Positions 54,857 to 63,872 of a stretch of 64,000 nt of DNA are shown piece after piece (the first letter of the stretch is position 1; every line of letters begins with the position of its first letter). A program made the translations under genes and the position numbers. The notes under the pieces were generated by a model. That model saw only the letters and a list, made by a program, of their open reading frames with translations, was not told the DNA's origin and did no database searches. The stretch is from positions 186,001 through 250,000 of the forward strand of contig NZ_BIMB01000003.1 in the NCBI RefSeq assembly GCF_004000865.1, read 5' to 3'. This DNA comes from Paenibacillus elgii NBRC 100335. Lineage in GTDB: Bacteria; Bacillota; Bacilli; Paenibacillales; NBRC-103111.

Positions 54857-57800
54857 TTAGATTCCCGCCCAGACATCTTTGGCATAGCTGCCGTTCGACT
54901 GAAGACGCTCCAACCATTTTTCCGCTTCTTGCTGCTCAACTCCATGGACGGCCTGATAAGCTTTCTTCAGCTCGTTTTCGACATCTGGCGCCATTTTGCT
55001 GCCGTCTCCACACACATAAAGCCGCCCGCCAGCGTCAAGAATACGGATTAACTCTGCTGCGTTGTTCGCCATCAAATGCTGTACGTACGTTTTCGATACG
55101 CCTTCTTTGCGAGAAAAAGCCGTATGAAGCGTAACCACGCCGTCTTTTTCGTATTGTTCCAGCTCTTCGCGGTAAATATAATCCGCTTCGTTCCTGCAGC
55201 CGAAATAAAGATGGGCCTCGCCCAGCGATTGTCCTTCCCGCTTCATCTGCGCCCGAGCTTGCAGGAATCCGCGGAATGGCGCTACCCCCGTCCCCGGCCC
55301 TACCATAATCACGGGAGTCTGCGGATCTTCCGGGAGCTGGAAGCCGGATTCCGGCGTGCGTACGAACATGACGATGTCGGCTCCCGACTGACGCTCCGCC
55401 AAATAGTTCGAGGCTACCCCGACATATTCCCCTTGTCCGCTCCAAGCCTGACTGCGGACGACGCCTACCGTAATGCTGGCCCGGCCCGCGTTCATTCGAG
55501 GGGAACTGGATATCGAATAATATCTGGGTTTGAGCGGAGGCAGCAGTTCCAAAAACTTCGCGAACGGAATTTCGCAGGCTTCGTATTTTTCAACAAGATC
55601 CAGCATCGTGATCCGTTTCTTCAATATCTGTTCTTCGTAGGTCCCCTCTTCTAACAAAGCTTCCAATTCGCGCTTATGTGGAGGACAAACCGTAAAACCG
55701 GCGACCTCACGGATTTGGGCTCGCGTTGCCGCCTCCTGCAGCTCCACATTATGGCTAAGCAGATCCGAGAGCGATACGGGCCGGTCTAAAGGCAGATGGG
55801 ATGCGCTGACCCCGCTCGCCGTTAAAATCACTTGATCTTTCTCACTCAAACCGAACCGCCGCAAAATACGGCCGACGTTCTCTTTTCTGTTACTTGGAAA
55901 GACGCCAAGGTGATCGCCCTCTTGATACGTAACCTCCTCCGGCAATTCGATCTCGATATGCCGCGTGCTGCGTCCGCTGTCAGGCTGCTGAAGCTCGCGG
56001 TTTTCCGCCACTGTCGCGTGAACCGCATCGTACGATTGAGCGAGAGGCGTCTCGGCAAAGCCGCTGACAAACTGAATGTTCAGGGTACTCCGTTCTTTTT
56101 CCGCATTTTCGTTCAGTTTCAGATCGAACGTCTTCATCGCATCGGTCCACATTTGACTTTTCCATGCTTCAAACTGCTTTTCGAAGTCGCCGCTCGCATC
56201 AGCTTCTCCGCGAAGGGAGAACCTTGTCGCTCCTTTGGCGGCGAGCTGTTCGTCAATGAACCTCGGCACCTCTTGATACGTCGAGGCCCAGTTGTGGTCC
56301 CCGCAGCCAAATACGGAATAATGCACGCCGCTAAGCTCGCCCGCTTCCACCTGCTCCAGCCATTGAACAAACTGTCGCGCATTGCCTGGCGGTTTGCCGT
56401 TATAGGAAGAGGTGATGATGATTAAAGCACCTTCCTTCGGCAAATGGCCCAGCCGGTCGTTCAGTGCCGCTGCTTCACTCCGAATGCCGTGCAGACGGGC
56501 GAGGTCCGCAAGTTCTTTGGCTATACGTTCTGCGGTTCCCATATTAGAGCCATAAAGCACGAGCAGCGGCCTGTTGTTCACTCCGATGACGGAAGCTAGC
56601 TGCGCTTGTTTTGCAGGGCTCGGAGCCTGGGCATCTTCTCCCGGTTTGTCGGGATACACAGCGGTTAGTTTCTTATCCCGCAATTGAACGCGGATCTTGA
56701 AGTCGTCCGGCTTCAGCGTCAGCGTCTGTTTGACTTTCAACTGGTAGTTCAAAGGATCGAGCAATTGAAATTGCTGGAGGACCATCCCGAGCACCAAAGT
56801 CGCTTCGTGAAGCGTAAACTGCATGCCGATACAGGCTCGCTGCCCGTTCCCGAACGGTTTATAGGCATGGTTCGGTATTTCGCCAGGGTCTTCGAACCGT
56901 TCCGGCCGGAATTGCTCCGCATCGTCCCCCCATACCCCTTTATCCCGATGAAGCTTGGGCAGTACAATGGAAACGGCTTCGCCTTTCTTAATCGGATACT
57001 TTCCTCCGATGACGGTGTCTTCCTTGGCGAACAGGCTAAATTGGGGAGCGGTCGGCCATAGACGCAAAGACTCGTTTAAAATCATTCGGATATAGTTCAG
57101 TTTCAGAACTTGTTCGTACGTTGGCGTTGCGCCTGTCAGCACTTCATCCACTTCGGCGTAAGCCTTTTTTAATACTTCCGGATGCTTTAATAAAAAGTAA
57201 ATCGTAAATGACAACAGTCCGCTTGTGGTTTCATGGCCTGCGATCAGGAACGTGATAATTTGGTATCGAATATTTTGATCGTCCAGTTGTTGACCGGTCT
57301 CGGGATCTTTGGCCGTCAGCATTCGGGCAAGCAAATCGGTTTCTCCCTGATCCCCTTTTGCTTTGCGCTCGGCGATGATTTTATCGACCAAGGAGAACAT
57401 CAATTGAATATCTTGCTCGTACTGGCGTTTGGTTTTGACCATCAGCATGTTTTGAATCGGCAGCCTGTTGCCGTAATGCATCGCTTCATCCAGAGAACGA
57501 ACCATACTGACAATAAATGGATTTGGCGTTTCCCTGTAGTAGCTGTTGAAACGATAGTTAAAGCCGCACAAGCCAATAGTGTCCAAGGTGAGCCGTGTCA
57601 TATCGTCCGGAACGTCGATGCTCTCATCCGGATTGAGGCGCGCCCATTTCTGGACAAGCTGCACAGCGATATCCACCATCATATCATGGTAGCCCTTCAT
57701 AGCTTGAAGGCTAAAGGAAGGCATCAGAATCGCATGCGCCTTTTTCCAATTCGGCTCTTCCGTCAGACTTGTGAATAGTCCGTCTCCGGCAAAATCGCGT

Positions 57801-58036
57801 ACTTTCAGCAGATGCCCTATCGCTTTGTCAAAACGCGATTCATCGCATACATCGGCCACCAAGTCGGGTCCGGAGATAATATAAACGGATCTTCCCAATG
57901 CCTCGAAACGGAAAATTGGACCGTATTCGTCAGCAAGCTTACAGAAAGATAACGTAGGCGAATCCTTATCGATTAACGGAATATTCCCTAGAACGCCATA
58001 GGTTTTGGGCTGGGGGATCGGCATCAAATTTTCCAT
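54857..58036 (-). CDS. self-sufficient cytochrome P450:NADPH reductase fusion (CYP102A/BM3 type)
   Basis: The protein is about 1059 residues. The P450 half (1-470) has FAGDGLFTS (the Phe that gates the BM3 pocket), AGHETTSG (I helix), ESLRL (ExxR) and [10 protein letters not shown] (heme Cys near 400). The reductase half has [12 protein letters not shown] (FMN, near 493), RYYSISSSP (FAD, near 845) and [16 protein letters not shown] (NADPH, near 910). Family members hydroxylate medium and long fatty acids near the omega end, in the cytoplasm and without partners. I chose the ATG at 58036 behind GGGAGG; the frame opens 17 codons earlier. A divergent LysR gene probably controls it. It is 9 kb from the synthases, so modifying the lipid tail is only a possibility. 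Confidence 0.95.
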   Translation of the reverse strand: MENLMPIPQPKTYGVLGNIPLIDKDSPTLSFCKLADEYGPIFRFEALGRSVYIISGPDLVADVCDESRFDKAIGHLLKVRDFAGDGLFTSLTEEPNWKKAHAILMPSFSLQAMKGYHDMMVDIAVQLVQKWARLNPDESIDVPDDMTRLTLDTIGLCGFNYRFNSYYRETPNPFIVSMVRSLDEAMHYGNRLPIQNMLMVKTKRQYEQDIQLMFSLVDKIIAERKAKGDQGETDLLARMLTAKDPETGQQLDDQNIRYQIITFLIAGHETTSGLLSFTIYFLLKHPEVLKKAYAEVDEVLTGATPTYEQVLKLNYIRMILNESLRLWPTAPQFSLFAKEDTVIGGKYPIKKGEAVSIVLPKLHRDKGVWGDDAEQFRPERFEDPGEIPNHAYKPFGNGQRACIGMQFTLHEATLVLGMVLQQFQLLDPLNYQLKVKQTLTLKPDDFKIRVQLRDKKLTAVYPDKPGEDAQAPSPAKQAQLASVIGVNNRPLLVLYGSNMGTAERIAKELADLARLHGIRSEAAALNDRLGHLPKEGALIIITSSYNGKPPGNARQFVQWLEQVEAGELSGVHYSVFGCGDHNWASTYQEVPRFIDEQLAAKGATRFSLRGEADASGDFEKQFEAWKSQMWTDAMKTFDLKLNENAEKERSTLNIQFVSGFAETPLAQSYDAVHATVAENRELQQPDSGRSTRHIEIELPEEVTYQEGDHLGVFPSNRKENVGRILRRFGLSEKDQVILTASGVSASHLPLDRPVSLSDLLSHNVELQEAATRAQIREVAGFTVCPPHKRELEALLEEGTYEEQILKKRITMLDLVEKYEACEIPFAKFLELLPPLKPRYYSISSSPRMNAGRASITVGVVRSQAWSGQGEYVGVASNYLAERQSGADIVMFVRTPESGFQLPEDPQTPVIMVGPGTGVAPFRGFLQARAQMKREGQSLGEAHLYFGCRNEADYIYREELEQYEKDGVVTLHTAFSRKEGVSKTYVQHLMANNAAELIRILDAGGRLYVCGDGSKMAPDVENELKKAYQAVHGVEQQEAEKWLERLQSNGSYAKDVWAGI

Positions 58037-58079
58037 AAAGAAACCTCCCTCTTTTATAGAGTTAATATTCCCCAACATC

Positions 58080-58119
58080 GGTAACAAAAATTACCCCAAC
58101 CTTCGAAAACTTATTCGAA
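58080..58119. promoter_or_regulatory. candidate LysR binding sites before the P450 gene
   Basis: The gap between the divergent P450 and lysR genes holds GGTAA-CAAAAA-TTACC (58080-58095) and two TTCGAA palindromes (58102-58107, 58114-58119) spaced 12 bases apart, near one helical turn. Such spaced dyads are typical of LysR recognition and activation sites. Confidence 0.4.
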
Positions 58120-58177
58120 AGTATGGGTTTATTTTAACCGCGGCAATCCATAATATCCAATATATAATTGAACATCA

Positions 58178-58201
58178 ATTCATTACATTGAAACAATGAA
58201 T
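58178..58201. promoter_or_regulatory. dyad just before lysR, probable autoregulation site
   Basis: ATTCATT-10 bases-AATGAAT ends 11 bases before the lysR ATG and overlaps its leader; a TATAAT at 58163-58168 lies just upstream. A regulator bound here would block its own transcription. Confidence 0.4.
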
Positions 58202-58212
58202 GGAGTAAAGCA

Positions 58213-59121
58213 ATGGAACTGCAGCAGCTTCGTTATTTTCAAACCGTAGCCCGATTGGAGCACATGACACAGGCAGCCGAGGAATTAAACATTACCCAAC
58301 CGGCGCTGAGCAGAACGATCTCCCGATTAGAAGAAGATATCGGCGTTCCCCTTTTTGAAAGAAAGGGACGTCATATTCGGCTGAATCGATATGGCGAAAT
58401 TTTTCTTGCCCACCTGGAGCGGTCGTTTCTGGAGCTGGATCAAGCCAAGAAGAAAATCAATGACATGGCCCAGATCGAACATCTTTCCGTTTCCATCGCT
58501 ACCACAAACGTCAGTTTATTTCCGAGTCTGGTATCGGCCTTTCTGCGTCAATACCCGGATATCCGGATACGTCAGTATTTGCGAAGCGACATCAATATGT
58601 ATCAATTGCTGGAAAAAGGCGAGATCGACATGTGCATTTCTTCCGAGCCGATAGAAGGCCCCGATGTCCAATGGGACCCATTATTTTCGGAAGAATTGTT
58701 ATTGCTGGTGCCGAGAGAGGAGCGCTTTGTGCATCGTCAAGAAATACAGCTGACGGAGGTCGCCGACGAACGATTTATTAGCAGCAACACGAGCTACGAT
58801 TCGTCGAATTGGCTGGAAAAGCTTTGTCAGCAAGCCGGCTTTGCTCCCAAAATTTCGTTCGAGGGAAATGATTCGGTTGTCATCGGAGAAATGGTGAGTC
58901 TCGGTCTAGGCATCTCGTTTATCCCGAAGCCTCTTTGGGAAAAGTTCTCCGAACTATTAAAGGATCGGCTTCATGTTCTGACCCTAACCGAGCCCCACTG
59001 CACCATGACGACCGGCATATCGAGAATCATGGGCCGTTATCTGCCCGCAGCCGCGCAAACCTTCTACAGCTTCGCGATTCAGCGCGCTTGGGATGAAAAA
59101 AATGGACATCCCGTCTTTTGA
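58213..59121 (+). CDS. LysR-family transcriptional regulator of the P450
   Basis: The protein is 302 residues. The HTH (1-60) reads MELQQLRYFQTVARLEHMTQ, then ITQPALSRTISRLEEDIGVPLFER. The effector domain follows (about 90-295; IATTNVSLFPSLVSAF, LGLGISFIPKPLWE). It resembles the LysR at 238-1143 in layout. GGAGTAAAG precedes the ATG. It is divergent from the P450 fusion across a 176-base gap with several dyads, so it probably controls that gene, perhaps sensing a fatty acid. Its TGA lies in the loop of the terminator hairpin that follows. Confidence 0.92.
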   Translation: MELQQLRYFQTVARLEHMTQAAEELNITQPALSRTISRLEEDIGVPLFERKGRHIRLNRYGEIFLAHLERSFLELDQAKKKINDMAQIEHLSVSIATTNVSLFPSLVSAFLRQYPDIRIRQYLRSDINMYQLLEKGEIDMCISSEPIEGPDVQWDPLFSEELLLLVPREERFVHRQEIQLTEVADERFISSNTSYDSSNWLEKLCQQAGFAPKISFEGNDSVVIGEMVSLGLGISFIPKPLWEKFSELLKDRLHVLTLTEPHCTMTTGISRIMGRYLPAAAQTFYSFAIQRAWDEKNGHPVF

Positions 59122-59137
59122 AAACGGATGTCCATTT
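59100..59137. terminator. bidirectional terminator overlapping the lysR 3' end
   Basis: AAATGGACATCC(C)GT pairs with ACGGATGTCCATTT, a 14-pair stem with one extra C, between the convergent ends of lysR and the epoxide hydrolase gene. The lysR stop at 59119-59121 lies in the loop. Confidence 0.8.
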
Positions 59138-59155
59138 AGGATGCGGGATACTCGC

Positions 59156-60382
59156 TTATCTGCGTCCCCGAAAGGTGCAGCGCAAGTCGTCAACCCACTG
59201 GTCCGGAATTTCCCAGGGGATGAAGTGGCCGCCCCGGTCGTGAACGGAGATATTGACATGGTTGTACCAGGACGCGCGGTCGCTGTCCAGAAAGTGCCGA
59301 ACCCGATTTTCGGTCGTAATGCCCGGCGGATTCTCATAGCTTACGAACGTAATGCCGGTAGGCGCCTCTACAACCGGCCATCGGTCGTGAGACGGTGTCC
59401 ACGGGTAACGGTTGGCGTTCGCGTAGAAGCGAATGGAAGTTTCGATGGCGTTGTTCGCCCAGAAGATCGTCGCGTGAGTAAGCAAATCGTCCTTCGAAAA
59501 GACACGCTCGACGTTTCCGCCATTGTCGCTCCATTTGGCCCATCGCTCCAGAATCCATGCAAGCATGCCTACCGGGGAATCGCACAGCCCATAAGCGAGC
59601 GTACTCGGATCGAGCACGTGTACGGCGAGGTGCGACGCGAAACGACGATCAAACTTCAGGATCTCGTTCCGTATGCTTTCAGGGATATGATCAGGAATCG
59701 GCTGCCCTCCGGAGAAATCCCAGGCGCGCTCGCCGTTGAAAAAGCTCAGCTTTAGCGCAGACCCGATGTGGATTGCGTAGAGCTCGCTGCTATATTTATG
59801 TCCGAGCTGGCCCGTTACAAGGGCGCCTATATCGCATCCCCCGGCGGCGTACTTCTCATAACCGAGAACCTCCGTCATGAGCGCGTGCCATAGATCCGCG
59901 ACCTTCCAGAAGTTCATATCCGGATTGTTCGGCAGTGGCGTTGAGAAACCGAAGCCGGGAAGCGATGGCACGATCACGTCGAAAGCCTCCGCGGGATCTC
60001 CCCCGAATGCGCCGGGGTCGGCAAGCGGATCGATCACCTTGGACCAATGCCAAAACGTCCACGGCCAGCCATGGGTCAAAATCAGCGGAATCGGGTTCGG
60101 TCCTACGCCGGGTTTGCGCATAAAGTGGACAGGAACGCTGTTGACGTTTACTTTGTAGTGCTCGTAGACGTTGATCGCGGCCTCGGATTTGCGCCAGTCG
60201 AATTCGTTGATCCAGTAGTCGACCAATTCCTCAAGGTAGCGCCGGCTGACGCCGTAATACCAGTCGTCGTTACCGGCATCGAGGGGCCATCTGGTGGCTT
60301 TCAGCCGGGTTCTCAGATCTGCGAGCAGATCGTCCGGCACGTAGATAGGAGTCGGTTCAAGCGCGGATAGAGATTGTGTCAT
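59156..60382 (-). CDS. epoxide hydrolase (alpha/beta fold, EHN domain)
   Basis: The protein is 408 residues. The N-terminal EHN region (about 10-115; IYVPDDLLADLRTRLKATRW, YLEELVDYWINEFDW) is the signature of microsomal-like and juvenile-hormone-like epoxide hydrolases. The oxyanion motif is HGWPWTFW (about 104-111), the nucleophile Asp is in GGCDIGA (about 185), and the catalytic His is in GGHFIPWE (about 385). It adds water to epoxides to give diols. It is second in an operon after a MarR gene, 54 bases away, so expression is probably induced when MarR binds a ligand. Confidence 0.9.
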   Translation of the reverse strand: MTQSLSALEPTPIYVPDDLLADLRTRLKATRWPLDAGNDDWYYGVSRRYLEELVDYWINEFDWRKSEAAINVYEHYKVNVNSVPVHFMRKPGVGPNPIPLILTHGWPWTFWHWSKVIDPLADPGAFGGDPAEAFDVIVPSLPGFGFSTPLPNNPDMNFWKVADLWHALMTEVLGYEKYAAGGCDIGALVTGQLGHKYSSELYAIHIGSALKLSFFNGERAWDFSGGQPIPDHIPESIRNEILKFDRRFASHLAVHVLDPSTLAYGLCDSPVGMLAWILERWAKWSDNGGNVERVFSKDDLLTHATIFWANNAIETSIRFYANANRYPWTPSHDRWPVVEAPTGITFVSYENPPGITTENRVRHFLDSDRASWYNHVNISVHDRGGHFIPWEIPDQWVDDLRCTFRGRR

Positions 60383-60436
60383 GAGTACTCCTCCTTGGTC
60401 GATTAAAATGGGAGCGCGGAGCTGCCGCCGACTGAG

Positions 60437-60880
60437 CTAAGCGTTTCCAAGCTCGGCAAGGCGCGTCAATGCGGGCAGCGCGGATGCGATAGCAGCTCTT
60501 TCCCCTGGAGAGAGCCCTTCAATAAGCCTGGCGATCTGCATAATGCGTTCAGTCCGGCGTGAATCAATGACGCTGGCCCCTTGGGGTGTAATATGGACGA
60601 GCACCGCACGACCATCGCTCGGATCGGGACGGCGCTCAACCAGCCCATCGCGTTCGAGCCGAGTCACCAGCTGCGTAATAGCGGATTGCGTTACCTGTTC
60701 CGTCGCAATCAACTCGCTCAGCCTCATAGGGCTTCTAAGAGATAGCGTGTGTAATACGGATAGCGTGGTGAAGCTCAGCTTTTCAATGGACGGCATCCGG
60801 ATGAATATCCTTGTCAATTCTTCGAACGCCATAGCGAAGTCGCTCACGTTCAATTCAGTAAAGTTCGTTTTAGGTTCCAT
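60437..60880 (-). CDS. MarR-family transcriptional regulator
   Basis: The protein is 147 residues, typical for MarR. The winged HTH (about 45-110) shows LRSPMRLSELIATEQVTQSA, then LVTRLERDGLVERRPDPSDG and RAVLVHITPQG, including the DxR wing. It likely represses its own operon, which includes the epoxide hydrolase. The ATG at 60880 has no ribosome site, and a promoter ends about 7 bases before it, so the message may be leaderless. An ATG at 60832 would cut into the first helix and is less likely. Confidence 0.9.
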   Translation of the reverse strand: MEPKTNFTELNVSDFAMAFEELTRIFIRMPSIEKLSFTTLSVLHTLSLRSPMRLSELIATEQVTQSAITQLVTRLERDGLVERRPDPSDGRAVLVHITPQGASVIDSRRTERIMQIARLIEGLSPGERAAIASALPALTRLAELGNA

Positions 60881-60887
60881 GGATAAA

Positions 60888-60917
60888 AATATATCAGAAA
60901 TTTATATAAATGTCTAA
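60888..60917 (-). promoter_or_regulatory. promoter with embedded MarR operator
   Basis: Leftward TTAGAC (60912-60917) and TATATT (60888-60893) are 18 bases apart. The spacer contains the perfect 12-base palindrome ATTTATATAAAT (60900-60911), well placed for MarR repression. Confidence 0.5.
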
Positions 60918-60962
60918 TGTAAATCCATTTTTTTCGTTCTTGGGGTGGTACCAGCGTAGCTG

Positions 60963-61450
60963 TCACCGAGCATCATCGATGCCCTGCTTTTTGGGCCGAG
61001 TCAGCAGGAAATGATGCAACTTATGTGGCGACAAGTTTTGAACAAGGCCAGCTTCATCCGAATATTTGGACAATATCTTTCTTATTCCCCGGTCCGTGTA
61101 CCTCTTCTTCCAAGATGATTTAAACAAATATTTTCCCACGCCGGACATGCCGAGGAATACCACGATTTTTCCTGGTTGCAGATATTCACTCAACCCGTCT
61201 AAACCACTCCCGGTGTGACTGGAAACTGCGTATACCGGCACATTAGGAGCGGTTTTCTGAACCTCAGCTAACGGTGCGCTGAAATCCGGGGCTAAGTCAA
61301 TTAGGGACGACACGATAAATACGTAATCAACATTCGTTGCTACGACTTGCTCCAATATGGTTTTGACATACCCTACTGCGTGTCCCGAATAGTCAGAGCG
61401 AGAAAATTCCGAGCGGCGAGCCAGCAGTTTGGCAATACGCGAAGCGCCGT
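60963..61450 (-). pseudogene. chimeric pseudogene: RsgA-type GTPase fragment fused to a tyrosine recombinase fragment
   Basis: Leftward from about 61450 the frame reads [20 protein letters not shown], then [40 protein letters not shown] and [15 protein letters not shown], matching ribosome-associated GTPase RsgA by memory of the family: OB region, then G4/G5-like area, then a P-loop in which the Ser/Thr after Lys is now Tyr. The stretch holding the first part of the GTPase linker is missing. After the P-loop the text switches to [20 protein letters not shown] and [12 protein letters not shown], the C-terminal box of phage-type integrases, with its HxxR changed to HxxH. It ends at 60963 before the catalytic Tyr. 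No working product is expected. Confidence 0.6.
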
Positions 61451-61598
61451 TATCGTTGTTTTGTTATTCTTGGGCATAAAAACACCGCGAACATGCAGCC
61501 TCCTAAGAAGCTGCTGTTTCGCGGCGAAAAGCCAAAAGTCGGCTATGGTCAAAAATCATACCACATATAAGCACCCTATTGTTGAATTATGTTCAATT

Positions 61599-62159
61599 TC
61601 AAACGAATAAAGCCATTAATATTAAATCTTGATAGCCGTCATCCAATTTTACACCCTTTGCTTTTCTACCCTCTTCAAAAAAGCCTAGATTCTTATATAA
61701 GTGGATTGCACCTAAATTATCTTCCATTACCTCAAGACAAACTTTTTCAATTTTACTATTATTTTTAGCCCAATTGATTAACGTTTCTAGAAGAGCTCTT
61801 CCAATACCATAATTTCGATATTCAGGTAGTATGGTCATCGCAAAAGCTCCTTGATGACTAATTTTTTCTTTGTTTCCGTTCTTAAAATCTATTGCACCGA
61901 CTAACTTACCATCAACTTCAGCAATAAACTGTACATAATTTGGATTTTCATGATAATCTTTTAATGTTTTTTGAATAGCATCAACACTCATCTTTTTTAC
62001 ATCCTCAACCGTACTTAGCATGTATGGAGCGTTTATTAAAGCTTTTGAAGCAGAACTTAGCATTCTTTCTGCATCCTGTTCTTTAGCTTCTCTAATTATT
62101 ACTGTTTTTCCATCCTTAGATTTATAAGTAAAAACATTAGTTGATAGTATATTACACAC
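61599..62159 (-). CDS. GNAT-family N-acetyltransferase
   Basis: The protein is 186 residues. After a short N-terminal lead, the GNAT fold begins near residue 18 (KTVIIREAKEQDAERM). Motif A is MTILPEYRNYGIGRALLETL (about 108-127) with the acetyl-CoA loop RNYGIG, and motif B is AIHLYKNLGFFEEGRKAKGV (about 151-170). This resembles spermidine- or small-amine-type acetyltransferases. It is clearly richer in A and T than its neighbours, which suggests transfer. It starts at GTG 62159 behind AAAGGG. The substrate is unknown. Confidence 0.85.
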   Translation of the reverse strand: MCNILSTNVFTYKSKDGKTVIIREAKEQDAERMLSSASKALINAPYMLSTVEDVKKMSVDAIQKTLKDYHENPNYVQFIAEVDGKLVGAIDFKNGNKEKISHQGAFAMTILPEYRNYGIGRALLETLINWAKNNSKIEKVCLEVMEDNLGAIHLYKNLGFFEEGRKAKGVKLDDGYQDLILMALFV

Positions 62160-62282
62160 ACCCTTTCGGAATTTAATTAATCGGATTTTTTAACTATTCC
62201 ACAGTTCTTAAGTAAGGGAAAGTCGTATCACCTTTTTCTGCAATCGCTCTCCTTAACTTAATAACAATTATATCCATCAAGA

Positions 62283-62340
62283 GTGCCTGGGGCGGGCACG
62301 CTGTTTACGCTCACGATTCCCGAGATCCAAGCGGGGATGA
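62283..62340 (+). pseudogene. possible relic of a histidine kinase C-terminus
   Basis: The short frame PGAGTLFTLTIPE looks like the last glycine-rich box and final strand of a histidine kinase ATPase domain. Nothing of the rest of such a gene is seen upstream. It runs in frame into the HTH gene at 62406 without a stop. The match is short, so this is tentative. Confidence 0.3.
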
Positions 62341-62405
62341 AGCTAAAGCGGAAAGGAAATCATAAGATTCGTTGGGCGATTTTTTCTGAGAGGGGCATTT
62401 GCATA

Positions 62406-62630
62406 TTGAAGTACGAACTTGGCCGTTGCCTGCTAGAAGAAAGGCTTCAGGAAGCAGGAATACCGCTGGAACGGCTGGCGCTTGAACTGCGGGTGAGACG
62501 GGAGCGGCTGGATGACTTTATCGACAATAAAAGAGTGATGTCTCTTAAGTTCGCGATTTCGATCGCCGATACGCTTCAGTGCGAGGTGCGCAGCCTGTAC
62601 GAATTAACGCCTTCCGATGAACACCGTTAG
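62406..62630 (+). CDS. small XRE-like helix-turn-helix protein
   Basis: The protein is about 74 residues from a TTG start with GAGGGG upstream. It reads as a Cro/C1-type HTH: LLEERLQEAGIPLERLALEL (helices 1-2), VRRERLDDFIDNKRVMSLKF (recognition helix and turn), then ISIADTLQCEVRSLYEL. Such single-domain proteins regulate nearby genes. The open frame extends upstream to 62283 through what may be a histidine kinase relic, so a longer fusion product cannot be excluded. The neighbours are unrelated GNAT genes on the other strand; no operon partner is seen. Confidence 0.65.
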   Translation: MKYELGRCLLEERLQEAGIPLERLALELRVRRERLDDFIDNKRVMSLKFAISIADTLQCEVRSLYELTPSDEHR

Positions 62631-62831
62631 TCAGCGGATGGGTAACAGAAAGTGAACTTTCCACAAAATAAGGCCTGAAGTTAGTGACTAATATATATCC
62701 ACTTACTTTGCCCCTGGTGACAGCGACGCTGGTACTCCCCCTTTTTACAGGTGAATCTAGCTATTCATGATAATCATCCATACGGCTGTCGAATTCGTCA
62801 TGGCCAGCCGCCCCCTCCCCTATGCTTTTTC

Positions 62832-62881
62832 CAAAACAACAAAACCTCCCGTCTCGCTTTCCTCAAGCGGGAATGGAGGTT
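62832..62881 (-). terminator. intrinsic terminator of the right-hand GNAT gene
   Basis: Leftward AACCTCC pairs with GGGAGGTT, with an inner CGCTT/AAGCG pairing, followed by TTGTTGTTTT. It lies about 87 bases past the stop at 62968. The rest of the 62631-62967 gap shows no gene. Confidence 0.7.
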
Positions 62882-62967
62882 ATTGGCCGTTTCGGCAACG
62901 ATATACGAAAAATTAGGATTGCTGGAATGAAAAAACAGCAAACCTGTAGATGTGAGATTGAGTTGGT

Positions 62968-63783
62968 TTAAGACAGCGGTGCCCAAACTGCTCTTGTCCA
63001 AGCCATACGCATCCCAATTCGTTCCATATTATTTTGACTCGAGCTTCCGAAACGCGCTTGTGCTACAACAAGTTCACAACCGGCTTTGTACGCTTCATGC
63101 ATCCGCCAATTCAAAAGAGCAGTTTGCAAGCCCCTCCTTCTACATTCGGGAATCGTTGCTGCTAACGTGAAGGAGGCGATGCCCCCGCTAACGTGCATGA
63201 CAGCCACAGCCGTTGGCACATCATTCCAATAAGCCAAAAATAATTTCCAACCGGGACGGTTCAGCAAACCTATGTTGTTGTTCACAAAATGGTGCTTATG
63301 TGCGAGATCCATACCGGTCCCGACACAATGGATGCCCGCATAAATGTCAAAATCGGCTTGATTGTCGATTAGGCGTATTTTTATATTTCGAGGGAGATCT
63401 GGCAAATCCCCCCTGGGCCGACCATATAGCACAGAGTGAAAGCTCTCCTGGAACAATCCGTTCTCGGCCAAATGCCTACATAACATTGGACTCGCAGTTC
63501 CAGGATTTAAATCCAATTGAAATGCTCGATCTCTTTCGCGGTAGAAATGAATAATTTCCTCCAGCCTGCCCAAGTCTTCTTGCGAGAACCCCTTAACCGA
63601 ATTGAATAACCCCCAGGGCATCGTTCGGATATAAAAGGCCGTGGTGCTTCCGAATTTTTTAATTTCGACGCCTTCCGGATTGCCGCTTCGCTCACTGATG
63701 GAACGAATCCTTGAAGTTATAAAATCGATTTCGGATTGTTGAATCCGTTCAGCCAGTTGTTCGTTGATTACCGGTAACCGCAA
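62968..63783 (-). CDS. GNAT-family N-acetyltransferase, two-domain type
   Basis: The protein is 271 residues. The first half (1-120) is a degenerate GNAT-like domain, and the second half (about 130-260) has the working fold: strand AAVMHVSGGIASFTLAATIP, loop ECRRRGLQTALL (acetyl-CoA site, about 213-224), then helix NWRMHEAYKAGCELVVAQAR and FGSSSQNNMERIGM. Tandem GNAT proteins of this size are common in Bacillales, with unknown substrates. It stands alone between a partial gene and a terminator. Confidence 0.85.
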   Translation of the reverse strand: MRLPVINEQLAERIQQSEIDFITSRIRSISERSGNPEGVEIKKFGSTTAFYIRTMPWGLFNSVKGFSQEDLGRLEEIIHFYRERDRAFQLDLNPGTASPMLCRHLAENGLFQESFHSVLYGRPRGDLPDLPRNIKIRLIDNQADFDIYAGIHCVGTGMDLAHKHHFVNNNIGLLNRPGWKLFLAYWNDVPTAVAVMHVSGGIASFTLAATIPECRRRGLQTALLNWRMHEAYKAGCELVVAQARFGSSSQNNMERIGMRMAWTRAVWAPLS

Positions 63784-63872
63784 TTTAGGGTCACTTCCTA
63801 TTCCGGTTTAATCCAATACACACAGCGGTTATCGCCTTTTAAGATATGCTCGCCTTTTGTCATCTCTTGATT

